Origin: SFJ001 sp045118955
Lineage (GTDB): Bacteria; Bacillota; Clostridia; Oscillospirales; Ruminococcaceae
Assembly: GCA_045118955.1 (NCBI GenBank)
Contig: JBGVKB010000018.1
Coordinates: forward strand, 1 to 64,000
Length of the DNA: 64,000 nucleotides
Direction of reading: 5' to 3'
A model generated the notes under the pieces. That model was given only the letters and a program-made list of their open reading frames with translations. It had not been told where the DNA came from and ran no database searches. How positions within the stretch are numbered: the stretch's first letter is position 1; the number at the start of each line of letters is the position of its first letter. A program made the translations under genes and the position numbers. This document shows, in pieces, positions 17,710-28,726 of the stretch.

Positions 17710-18408
17710 ATGGGCGACAATCCGCACGAAAACCACCGTGCAAGAATGCATGAGCGTGTGGCGAGGACCGGCATGGACGACTTCGCGCCTCATGAGGTGC
17801 TGGAGTACCTTCTGTATCTCGCCATCCCGCGGCAGGACACGAACCCGCTGGCGCACCGTCTGCTGGACCAGTTCGGCAGCCTGAGCGCGGTGCTGGAGGC
17901 CTCGGAGGAAGAGCTGCTCAGGGTGCCGGGCATTGGCCCGAAAAGTGCCCGGGTGATCCGCACGGTGATGCAGGTTGGGCGCTGTTATCAATTGGATCGC
18001 ATTCGGAAGAAACGGAAATTTACGAACACCGCTGAGCTGATCGAATACTGCATCCCGCTGTTTTACGGGTTGTCTGACGAGCGCTTCTATATGATCGGCG
18101 TGGACGATGACTTTCGGATGATCCGCACCATGAGGCTTTGGGATGGCGCGGTGAATTCGCTCTCAGTCACGTCCCGGCGGGTGGCACAGGAAGCTCTGAA
18201 GATGGGCGCCACCGGTGTGGTGGTGGCGCACAACCACCCTGCCGGACTGGCGATCCCTTCGGCGGAGGACATCATGAGCACCACCGCACTGAAGGATACA
18301 CTGGAAAGCGTGAGCATTGTGCTTCACGACCACATCATCGTGGCGGGGAGCGAAGCACTCTCCATGAAACAGAGCCGGCGGCAACCGTGGACGAACGGGT
18401 ACTATTGA
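17710..18408 (+). CDS. RadC/JAB-domain protein
   Basis: 232 residues. A helix-hairpin-helix segment (LLRVPGIGPKSARVI) precedes an MPN/JAB metalloprotease-like domain with the zinc motif VVAHNHPAGLAIPSAED (His, His, Ser and Asp retained). Called RadC by tradition, although a DNA repair role is not established. ATG follows AAAGGGGG. A TATAAT at about 17645 with only a weak -35 may be its promoter; the gene is divergent from the pseudouridine synthase. Confidence 0.87.
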   Translation: MGDNPHENHRARMHERVARTGMDDFAPHEVLEYLLYLAIPRQDTNPLAHRLLDQFGSLSAVLEASEEELLRVPGIGPKSARVIRTVMQVGRCYQLDRIRKKRKFTNTAELIEYCIPLFYGLSDERFYMIGVDDDFRMIRTMRLWDGAVNSLSVTSRRVAQEALKMGATGVVVAHNHPAGLAIPSAEDIMSTTALKDTLESVSIVLHDHIIVAGSEALSMKQSRRQPWTNGYY

Positions 18409-18530
18409 GCGCGCGCTGTGCGGTGATACCCGGGATTTGCTGAAGGGACGGCCGATGCAAAAATCGTCCGCGGTCCGCAAAATATTGGCCGGCCGGCGGC
18501 ATGGACATAAAAGTTTCGGGAGGTACTGCG

Positions 18531-18707
18531 ATGGAAAAGAAGCTGCAGGGCATTGCCCTCATCCTGTTCGGTATCCTTTTGGTGCTCGCCACGATGCTAG
18601 GCTCGTGGATCCCGGTCATCGGCGTAAACCACACCGATGTGGGGGTCTGGGCCGGTGTCTCGTGCGGCATTGCGGGCCTTGTGTTTGTGTTTAAAAAAGA
18701 GCCTTGA
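18531..18707 (+). CDS. Small two-span membrane protein
   Basis: 58 residues starting MEKKLQGIALILFG. Two hydrophobic helices (residues 6-24 and about 38-53) surround a short loop, WIPVIGVNHTD, and the C-terminus is KKEP. GGGAGGT sits seven bases before the ATG. I do not recognise a family. It is 122 bases after the RadC-like gene and before a weak terminator. Confidence 0.7.
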   Translation: MEKKLQGIALILFGILLVLATMLGSWIPVIGVNHTDVGVWAGVSCGIAGLVFVFKKEP

Positions 18708-18740
18708 GGTACCGACCGGTCCGATGGAAAACATTGACAG

Positions 18741-18775
18741 GACCCTCTCTGCGTCTGTATGGCGCGGGGAGGGTC
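18741..18775 (+). terminator. Probable terminator before uvrB
   Basis: A 13-base stem (GACCCTCTCTGCG with CGCGGGGAGGGTC, including G-T pairs) followed by TGCTGTTTG, a weak T tract. Confidence 0.5.
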
Positions 18776-18807
18776 TGCTGTTTGTAAATACACGAAAAAC
18801 AGCAGAA

Positions 18808-18819
18808 GAACGCCTGTTT
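18808..18819. promoter_or_regulatory. LexA-box-like sequence upstream of uvrBA promoter
   Basis: GAACGCCTGTTT has the GAAC-N4-GTTY form of the Firmicutes LexA/DinR box with one outer mismatch. It ends seven bases before the -35 box. uvrB and uvrA are LexA-regulated in many Firmicutes. Binding is an inference. Confidence 0.35.
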
Positions 18820-18826
18820 TCTGGTC

Positions 18827-18856
18827 TTGCAACCCCACCTGGAAATGGGGTATAAT
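18827..18856 (+). promoter_or_regulatory. Sigma-A promoter of uvrB-uvrA
   Basis: TTGCAA (18827-18832), an 18-base spacer that contains CCCCA...TGGGG, and TATAAT (18851-18856). Confidence 0.78.
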
Positions 18857-18867
18857 AAACTGATATC

Positions 18868-18883
18868 GAACCGTTCTGAACGG
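18868..18883. promoter_or_regulatory. Inverted repeat in uvrB leader, candidate operator
   Basis: GAACCGTTCTGAACGG contains the perfect palindrome CCGTTC-T-GAACGG, about 8 bases after the expected start. The half-sites GAAC and GTTC recall a LexA box but the spacing is not the usual four bases. Confidence 0.35.
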
Positions 18884-18962
18884 GAGGGACGCCCCTTCTG
18901 TTCCCGGCCTTTTTGTGTATGCACTGAAACGAACAAGCTGTCATCAGCAAAAGGACGAATTT

Positions 18963-20995
18963 ATGCAGCAAGATCCAATGGAAAATAAGTTCAAACTGGT
19001 AGCGCCTTACAGCCCCACCGGTGATCAGCCGCAGGCCATTGACGCACTGGTGGCGGGCATCGAGCGGGGCGACCGCGCCCAGAGCCTTCTGGGCGTGACC
19101 GGCAGCGGCAAGACCTTCACCATGGCCAATGTCATCGCCCGGGTGAACCGCCCCACTTTGGTGCTGGCCCACAACAAGACGCTGGCGGCTCAGCTCTGCA
19201 CCGAGTTCCGGGAGTTCTTCCCTGAGAACGCGGTGGAGTATTTCGTGTCCTACTACGACTACTACCAGCCCGAGGCCTACATTCCCTCCACCGACACCTA
19301 CATCGAAAAGGACAGCGCCATCAACGACGAGATCGACCGCCTGCGCCACTCCGCTACGGCGGCGCTGTCCGAGCGGCGGGATGTCATCATTGTGGCCAGT
19401 GTGTCCTGCATATACAGTCTGGGCGACCCCATCGACTATCGGAGCATGGTCATCAGCCTGCGCCCGGGCATGGAGATGAGCCGGGACGAGCTGTGCAAGC
19501 GGCTGGTGAATCTGCAATATGAGCGCAACGACGTGAACTTTACCCGCAACAAGTTCCGCGTGCGGGGCGATATCGTGGAGATCAATCTGGCCTATATGAA
19601 CGACCTGGCCATCCGGGTGGAGTTTTTCGGTGATGAGATCGACCGCATCACCGAGACCAACCCCCTCACCGGCGAGCGCAAAAATGTGGTCAAGCACGTG
19701 GCCATCTTCCCGGCCAGCCACTACATCGTCTCGCCCGAGAAGATGCGTGCCGGCCTTGCCCGCATCGCGGAGGAGATGGACGAGCAGGTGCGCGCCTTCA
19801 CCGAGGAGGGCAAGCTCATCGAGGCGCAGCGCATTGCTCAGCGCACCAACTACGACATGGAGATGCTCACCGAGGTGGGTATGTGCAAGGGCATTGAGAA
19901 CTATTCGGCGGTGCTGTCCGGCCGTGCGCCCGGCTCCACCCCCACCACGCTGCTGGACTACTTCCCGGAGGACTTCCTCCTGTTTGTGGACGAGAGCCAT
20001 GTGATGCTGCCCCAGCTTCGCGCCATGTACGGCGGTGACTACGCCCGCAAAAAGACGCTGGTGGAGTACGGCTTCCGCCTGCCCTCCGCCTTTGACAACC
20101 GCCCGCTGCGCTTTGATGAGGTGGATGCAAAGCTGAACCAGATCGTGTTCGTCAGCGCCACCCCCGGCGAGTACGAGCGGGAGCAGAGCACCCAGATCGC
20201 TCAGCAGGTCATCCGTCCCACCGGACTTCTGGACCCGGTGGTGGTCGTGAAGCCGGTGGAGGGTCAGATCGAGGATCTCCTGGGCGAGATCCGCCTGCGC
20301 ATCGAGCGGGAGGAGCGGGTGCTGGTCACCACCCTGACCAAGAAGATGGCCGAGGATCTGACCGACTACCTGACCGAGCAGGGCATCAAGGTCAAATATA
20401 TGCACCACGAGGTGGACACCTTTGAGCGTATGGAGCTGATCAAGGATCTGCGCATGGGTGCCATTGATGTGATCGTGGGCATCAACCTGCTGCGCGAGGG
20501 TCTTGACCTGCCCGAGGTGTCGTTGGTGGCGATCCTCGATGCGGACAAAGAGGGCTTTCTGCGCAGCGAGACCAGCCTGATCCAGACCATCGGCCGCGCG
20601 GCGCGCAACGCCGGCGGTATGGTCATCATGTACGCGGACGAGGTGACCCCCAGCATGGAGCGGGCGCTCACCGAGACCGAGCGCCGCCGCACCATTCAGA
20701 TGGCCTACAACGCGGAGCACGGCATCGTGCCCACCACCATCAGGAAGGAGATCCGCGACGGCATCGAGATCAGCGACAAGGAAGAAAACGGACGTTTGTT
20801 CGGCGGCAAGCGCATGAGCAAGATGGAGCGCGAGAAGGCCATCGAGCGCCTGACCCGCGAAATGAAGGAGGCTGCCCGTATCCTGGAATTCGAGCACGCG
20901 GCCTTCCTGCGGGATCAGATCGACCGGCTGCGCCGTGGTGAAAACCCTACCGGTGAGGACGCCGCCCCCAAGACCAAAAAGAAGAGAGGGAGAAA

Positions 20996-20999
<4 letters not shown>
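18963..20999 (+). CDS. uvrB: UvrABC excision repair subunit B
   Basis: 678 residues. UvrB is the damage-verifying helicase-like subunit of nucleotide excision repair. Walker A GVTGSGKTFT, the beta-hairpin region YYDYYQPEAYIPSTDTYIEK, DESHVMLPQ and motif VI TIGRAARNAGG are all visible; the C-terminal UVR domain is EAARILEFEHAAFLRDQI. The ATG at 18963 follows AAAGGACG; the more usual N-terminus MENKFKL would start five codons later but has no ribosome site. Its stop overlaps uvrA by four bases. Confidence 0.97.
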
Positions 21000-23890
<2,891 letters not shown>

Positions 23891-23940
23891 ACCCGCCGGG
23901 CGGCAGGCAAAGGGGCGGGGAGCGGATCGCGTCCCGCGCC

Positions 23941-23969
23941 TTGTGCTTTTGCTGATTCTGCGCTATAAT
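23941..23969 (+). promoter_or_regulatory. Sigma-A promoter of miaB
   Basis: TTGTGC (23941-23946), 17 bases, TATAAT (23964-23969), about 60 bases before the GTG start. Confidence 0.7.
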
Positions 23970-24032
23970 TAAAGTTCACCGGGCGGCAGATGCCGACGGC
24001 GATTCTAGGACAAGTTTGGGAGAACACAACCA

Positions 24033-25415
24033 GTGAACACCATCGAATACAAGCGCAGCGGGACGGCCGCCGAGGTCATCGCCGCTGCATACGAGAACCC
24101 GCCCATGGCCTATGTGCGCAGCTTCGGCTGCCAGCAGAATGCCAACGAGGGCGAGCGCATTAAGGGCGTGCTGATGGACGTGGGCTACGGCGTCTGCAAC
24201 AGCCCCGAGGAGGCCGACCTGATCCTGTTCAACACCTGCGCCGTGCGCGAGCACGCCGAGCAGCGGGTGTTCGGCAACATCGGCGCGCTGAAAAAGCTGA
24301 AGGAGCAGAACAAGGGCCTGATCATCGGCCTTTGCGGCTGTATGGCACAGCAGCCCCACATCGTGGAAAAGCTCCGCCAGAGCTACAGCTTCGTGGACAT
24401 CGTGTTCGGCGTCAACGGCATCGACACCCTGCCGGAGCTGATCGCCCGCAAGCTGCAGAGCCGCAAGCGGGTGCTGGATCCCCCGGTGGAGCGCCTCGAC
24501 ATCGTGGAGGAGATGCCCATTCGGCGCGATTCCTCCTTCCGCGCATGGCTGCCCATCATGTACGGCTGCGACAACTTCTGCACCTACTGCATCGTGCCCT
24601 ATGTGCGGGGCCGTGAGCGCAGCCGCACCCCGGAGGCCATTCTGGCGGAGTTCCGCCAGCTTGTGCAGGCGGGCTACAAGGAGATCACCCTGCTGGGCCA
24701 GAACGTGAACAGCTATGGCAAGGGTCTGCCCGTGCCGGTGGACTTCGCTGACCTGCTGCAGATGCTGTGCCAGGTGCCGGGCGATTACCACATTCGGTTC
24801 ATGACCAGCCATCCGAAGGACGCCAGCCACAAGCTGATCGACGTAATGGCGGCCAATCCCGATCACATCTGCGACCACCTGCACCTGCCGGTGCAGTGCG
24901 GCAGCGACCGGGTGCTGAAGGAGATGAACCGCCATTACACTGTGGAGCATTATCTGGAGCTGATCGACTACGCTCGCAGCAAGATGCCCGGCATCACCTT
25001 CTCCAGCGACATCATCGTGGGCTTCCCCGGCGAGACCGAGGAGGACTTCCAAATGACGCTGGATCTGATCCGCAAGGTGAAGTATATGCAGCTCTTCACC
25101 TTCATCTACTCCAAGCGCACCGGCACCAAAGCCGCTGTGATGCCCGACCCCTACATCCACAAGGACAAGACCGAGCGCATGGCCCGGCTGCTGGCGGCGC
25201 AGGATGAGATCGCGTCCGAGCAGGTGGCCGCGCTGGTGGGTCAGATCCGCACCGTGCTGGTGGAGGGCTGCGGCCGGGGCGAGGGGCTGCTGAACGGCCG
25301 CCTGCGCAACAACCTTGTGGTGGAGTTCGCCGGGGATGAGGCGCTCATCGGCACCGAGGTGCAGGTGGAGCTGACCGGCAGCCGCATGGCGATGCTCTCC
25401 GGCCGGATGGTGTGA
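24033..25415 (+). CDS. miaB: tRNA-2-methylthio-N6-dimethylallyladenosine synthase
   Basis: 460 residues. It adds a methylthio group to i6A37 of tRNAs. The N-terminal UPF0004 domain carries three cluster cysteines (SFGCQQNANEGE, NTCAVRE, LCGCMAQ), the radical SAM domain has CDNFCTYC, and a TRAM domain ends the protein. GTG start with GGGAG upstream. It works after MiaA, encoded at 30861 in the same region, so both steps of ms2i6A37 synthesis are clustered here. Confidence 0.95.
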   Translation: MNTIEYKRSGTAAEVIAAAYENPPMAYVRSFGCQQNANEGERIKGVLMDVGYGVCNSPEEADLILFNTCAVREHAEQRVFGNIGALKKLKEQNKGLIIGLCGCMAQQPHIVEKLRQSYSFVDIVFGVNGIDTLPELIARKLQSRKRVLDPPVERLDIVEEMPIRRDSSFRAWLPIMYGCDNFCTYCIVPYVRGRERSRTPEAILAEFRQLVQAGYKEITLLGQNVNSYGKGLPVPVDFADLLQMLCQVPGDYHIRFMTSHPKDASHKLIDVMAANPDHICDHLHLPVQCGSDRVLKEMNRHYTVEHYLELIDYARSKMPGITFSSDIIVGFPGETEEDFQMTLDLIRKVKYMQLFTFIYSKRTGTKAAVMPDPYIHKDKTERMARLLAAQDEIASEQVAALVGQIRTVLVEGCGRGEGLLNGRLRNNLVVEFAGDEALIGTEVQVELTGSRMAMLSGRMV

Positions 25416-25517
25416 GCGGGGAGGACAAGCCCGCGCGCCGCACATACTGAGATATGGTTTTTCGGTGCGCTTTGCGCCGAATAAACGATAGAATTGCGTC
25501 AAAAAATATTGATACAT

Positions 25518-25535
25518 CGCCGGGAGACCCCGGCG
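25518..25535 (+). other. Stable 5'-leader hairpin before the RicA-like gene
   Basis: CGCCGGG, a four-base loop AGAC and CCCGGCG, four bases before AAAGGAG. It may stabilise the message or affect initiation; this is an inference. Confidence 0.5.
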
Positions 25536-25554
25536 GAGAAAAGGAGATTCTACC

Positions 25555-25962
25555 ATGGATGTTATTGAGCTGTTCAAGAAGGCCGCAGTCGCTCTGCAGA
25601 CCGACGAGCGCTATCTGACTCTGGATGCTGCCCGCCGTGCCAACGACGAGGATCAGGGCCTGCAGGATATGATCGGTGAGTTCAATCTGGCTCGCATGGA
25701 TCTGAACAACGAGCTGACCCAGGACACCCGCGACGATGCCCGCATTGCCGAGCTGAACGCCAAGGTGAACAAGCTGTACAGCGCCATCATGACCCACGAG
25801 GGCATGGTCGCCTACAACGAGGCTCAGGCCGAGGCCGAGCGTCTGGTGAGCTACATCGACGCCATCATCAACACCGCCATGAACGGCGGCGACCCCATGA
25901 CCGTGCAGGAGCCTTCCGCCGGCTGCAGCGGCAGCTGCTCCTCCTGCGCCGGCTGCCACTAA
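25555..25962 (+). CDS. YlbF/YmcA (RicA-like) family protein with cysteine-rich tail
   Basis: 135 residues, largely helical, with YlbF-family features (LTLDAARRANDEDQGLQDMI). The last 13 residues are Cys-rich (CSGSCSSCAGCH, four Cys). In Bacillus subtilis YmcA (RicA) lies directly after ymcB (miaB) and before mutS-mutL; the same order here argues for RicA. RicA, RicF and RicT form a complex that carries Fe-S clusters and promotes RNase Y mRNA processing (established for B. subtilis). The Cys tail could be a cluster ligand set. AAAGGAG precedes the ATG. Confidence 0.8.
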   Translation: MDVIELFKKAAVALQTDERYLTLDAARRANDEDQGLQDMIGEFNLARMDLNNELTQDTRDDARIAELNAKVNKLYSAIMTHEGMVAYNEAQAEAERLVSYIDAIINTAMNGGDPMTVQEPSAGCSGSCSSCAGCH

Positions 25963-25993
25963 GCGGCCGCATCTGCCATAAGGCATAAACCAC

Positions 25994-26026
25994 AGCCGGG
26001 CGCCTCTGACGGGCGCACCGGCTTTT
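25994..26026 (+). terminator. Probable terminator before mutS
   Basis: A GC-rich stem AGCCGGGCGCC with GGGCGCACCGGCT (one bulge), followed by TTTT. Confidence 0.55.
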
Positions 26027-26104
26027 ATGGCTATGGTCTCCGCGCGAGGAGGCCGCAGCCCCACTGAGACCGAACGACCACCCAACGGACAGGAAGTGTG
26101 TACA

Positions 26105-28696
26105 ATGGCTGAACTTTCGCCCATGATGGCGCAGTATTTTGAACTGAAGCAGAAGCACAAGGACGAGATCCTGTTCTTCCGCCTCGGTGACTTTTATGAG
26201 ATGTTCTTTGACGATGCGATCCTGGCGTCGAAGGAGCTGGAGCTGACCCTCACCGGGCGGGACTGCGGGCTGGACAAGCGCGCCCCCATGTGCGGCGTGC
26301 CCTTCCACAGCCACGAGACCTATGTGGCCCGGCTGATCGCCAAGGGCTACAAGGTGGCCATTTGCGAACAGATGGAGGACCCCAGCAAGACCAAGGGCCT
26401 TGTGAAGCGGGACATCATCCGGGTGGTCACCCCCGGCACCGTCATCGAGAGCAGTATGCTCAAGGACGACCGGAACAACTACCTGTGCAGCATCTACGTC
26501 AGGGGCAAGGCCGCCGGCATCTGCTTTGCGGATGTGTCCACCGGCGAGGTGCACGCCACCGAGCTGACCGCCGAAAAGCTGGACAACCAGATCGTCACCG
26601 AGCTGTGCCGCTACAGCCCCAGCGAGGTGCTGCTGAACAGCGAGATGCTCAAGCACAAGCCGGTGACCGCCTACATCAAGCAGCACATGAGCTGCTCGGT
26701 GGAGCTGATGGCGGAGGAGGAGTACATACCCGCCCAGATCGCCGGGCTTTTGCAGGCTCAGTTCGGAGAGGATTGGGCCGAGACCAGTGGGCTTTCCGCC
26801 AAGGGCAACGCCCCCACAGCGCTGGGCGCGCTGCTGGGCTACCTGCATCGCACCCAGAAAAAGGGCGTGGAGCGGCTGAAAAGTGTACACAATTATGCGG
26901 AGGCGCAGTATATGCAGCTCTCGCCGGTCACCCGGGCAAATCTTGAGCTGACCGAGACCATGCGCGGCCGCGAGAAGAAGGGCACCTTGCTGTGGGTGCT
27001 GGACAAGACCCAGACCGCCATGGGCAAGCGTCTGCTGCGCAGTTGGATCGAGCAGCCGCTGGTGAGCGCAAGCGCCATCAACGACCGTCTGGCCGCGGTG
27101 GAGGCGCTTCACGGACAGAGCGTTCTGCGAGCTGATCTGATCGACTGCCTGTCCCGGGTGTTTGACATCGAACGGCTGATGACCCGCACAGTGTATGGCT
27201 CTGCCACTCCTAAGGAGATCTACGCGCTGGCCACCACCTGCCGGGAGTTGCCCGGCTTGCGCAAACTGGCGGTGGACAGCGGCTGTGAACAACTGGCTGA
27301 GCTGGCAGGGCAGATCGACCTGCTGGAGGACATCCGCGACCGCATTTTCGCGGCCATTGACGAAGAAGCCCCCTCTACATTAAAGGACGGCGGTGTCATC
27401 CGCGCCGGCTACAACGCCGAGGTGGATGAGCTGCGGGACATCATGCACGGCGGTAAGGGCTACCTGTCTCAGCTTGAGGCTAAGCTGAAGGAGGAAACCG
27501 GCATCCGCACCCTGAAGATCGGCTTCAACCGGGTGTTCGGCTATTACATCGAGGTGAGCCGCAGCTTTTCCGAGCAGGTGCCGGCGGGGTTCGTGCGCAA
27601 GCAGACGCTGGCCAACGCCGAACGGTACATCACCGACGAGCTGAAGCAGCTTGAGAATAAGATCCTCGGCGCCAACGAGCGGGTGCTGACGCTGGAGCGG
27701 GAGCTGTTTGACCAGCTTCTGGCGGCCATCTCGGAGCAGCTTGTACGGATTCAGGCCACGGCCATGGCGGTGGCGAAGCTGGATGTGTACGCGGCGCTGG
27801 CGCAGGTGGCGGCGGACAACAACTATGTGAAGCCCGTGGTGGACAGCGGGGAAGAGCTGATCATCCGGGAGGGCCGCCATCCGGTCATCGAACAGATGCT
27901 GAAGGGCAGCCTGTTCGTGCCCAACGACACCCGTATGGACTGCGGCGAGAACCGCACCCTGCTGCTCACCGGCCCCAATATGGCCGGTAAATCCACTTAT
28001 ATGCGTCAAAATGCCCTGATCGCATTGATGGCGCAGATTGGCAGCTTTGTGCCGGCGCAGGAGTGTCATGTGGGTGTGGTGGACGCCATCTTCACCCGCG
28101 TGGGCGCGTCGGACGATCTGGCGGCGGGTCAGTCCACCTTTATGGTGGAGATGACCGAGGTGGCGGAGATCCTGCAGAACGCCACCCGCGGCAGTCTGGT
28201 CATTCTGGACGAGATCGGCCGCGGTACCTCCACCTTTGACGGCATGAGCATTGCCCGCGCCGTGGTGGAGCACATCAACCGCAAGATCGGCTGCAAGACC
28301 CTGTTCGCCACCCACTACCACGAGCTGACCGATCTGGAGGCGGTGGAAGAGGGCGTAAAAAACTACAACATCGCCGTCAAAAAACGGGGTGAGGACATTA
28401 CCTTCCTGCGGCGCATTGTGCCCGGCCCCGCTGACGACAGCTACGGCATCGAGGTGGCCAAGCTGGCGGGTCTGCCCGGGGTGGTCACCCGCCGCGCCCA
28501 TCAGGTGCTACGGGCGCTGGTGGCCAACGCCGCCGGTGCCCCTCAGGCGACCCAATTGGATTTTGAGGCCATCGAGCAGCTCAATACGCCGCAGGCACCC
28601 AGCGAGGTCATGGACAAGCTGCGGGACTTGGACGTGAACACCCTGACCCCCATTGAAGCATTGAATTTCCTGTACGAGCTGAAAAAGCTGTTTTGA
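26105..28696 (+). CDS. mutS: DNA mismatch repair protein MutS
   Basis: 863 residues. It recognises mismatches and small loops. The mismatch-binding Phe-x-Glu appears as FYEMFF near residue 38, the Walker A GPNMAGKST and the Walker B LDEIGRGTSTFDG are in the C-terminal ATPase. The ATG at 26105 is preceded by AGGAAG; an upstream in-frame stretch from 26027 has no ribosome site. Thirty bases separate it from mutL. Confidence 0.97.
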   Translation: MAELSPMMAQYFELKQKHKDEILFFRLGDFYEMFFDDAILASKELELTLTGRDCGLDKRAPMCGVPFHSHETYVARLIAKGYKVAICEQMEDPSKTKGLVKRDIIRVVTPGTVIESSMLKDDRNNYLCSIYVRGKAAGICFADVSTGEVHATELTAEKLDNQIVTELCRYSPSEVLLNSEMLKHKPVTAYIKQHMSCSVELMAEEEYIPAQIAGLLQAQFGEDWAETSGLSAKGNAPTALGALLGYLHRTQKKGVERLKSVHNYAEAQYMQLSPVTRANLELTETMRGREKKGTLLWVLDKTQTAMGKRLLRSWIEQPLVSASAINDRLAAVEALHGQSVLRADLIDCLSRVFDIERLMTRTVYGSATPKEIYALATTCRELPGLRKLAVDSGCEQLAELAGQIDLLEDIRDRIFAAIDEEAPSTLKDGGVIRAGYNAEVDELRDIMHGGKGYLSQLEAKLKEETGIRTLKIGFNRVFGYYIEVSRSFSEQVPAGFVRKQTLANAERYITDELKQLENKILGANERVLTLERELFDQLLAAISEQLVRIQATAMAVAKLDVYAALAQVAADNNYVKPVVDSGEELIIREGRHPVIEQMLKGSLFVPNDTRMDCGENRTLLLTGPNMAGKSTYMRQNALIALMAQIGSFVPAQECHVGVVDAIFTRVGASDDLAAGQSTFMVEMTEVAEILQNATRGSLVILDEIGRGTSTFDGMSIARAVVEHINRKIGCKTLFATHYHELTDLEAVEEGVKNYNIAVKKRGEDITFLRRIVPGPADDSYGIEVAKLAGLPGVVTRRAHQVLRALVANAAGAPQATQLDFEAIEQLNTPQAPSEVMDKLRDLDVNTLTPIEALNFLYELKKLF

Positions 28697-28726
28697 TTAA
28701 AGCTTGAACGAAAGGCAGGTGGTCGT

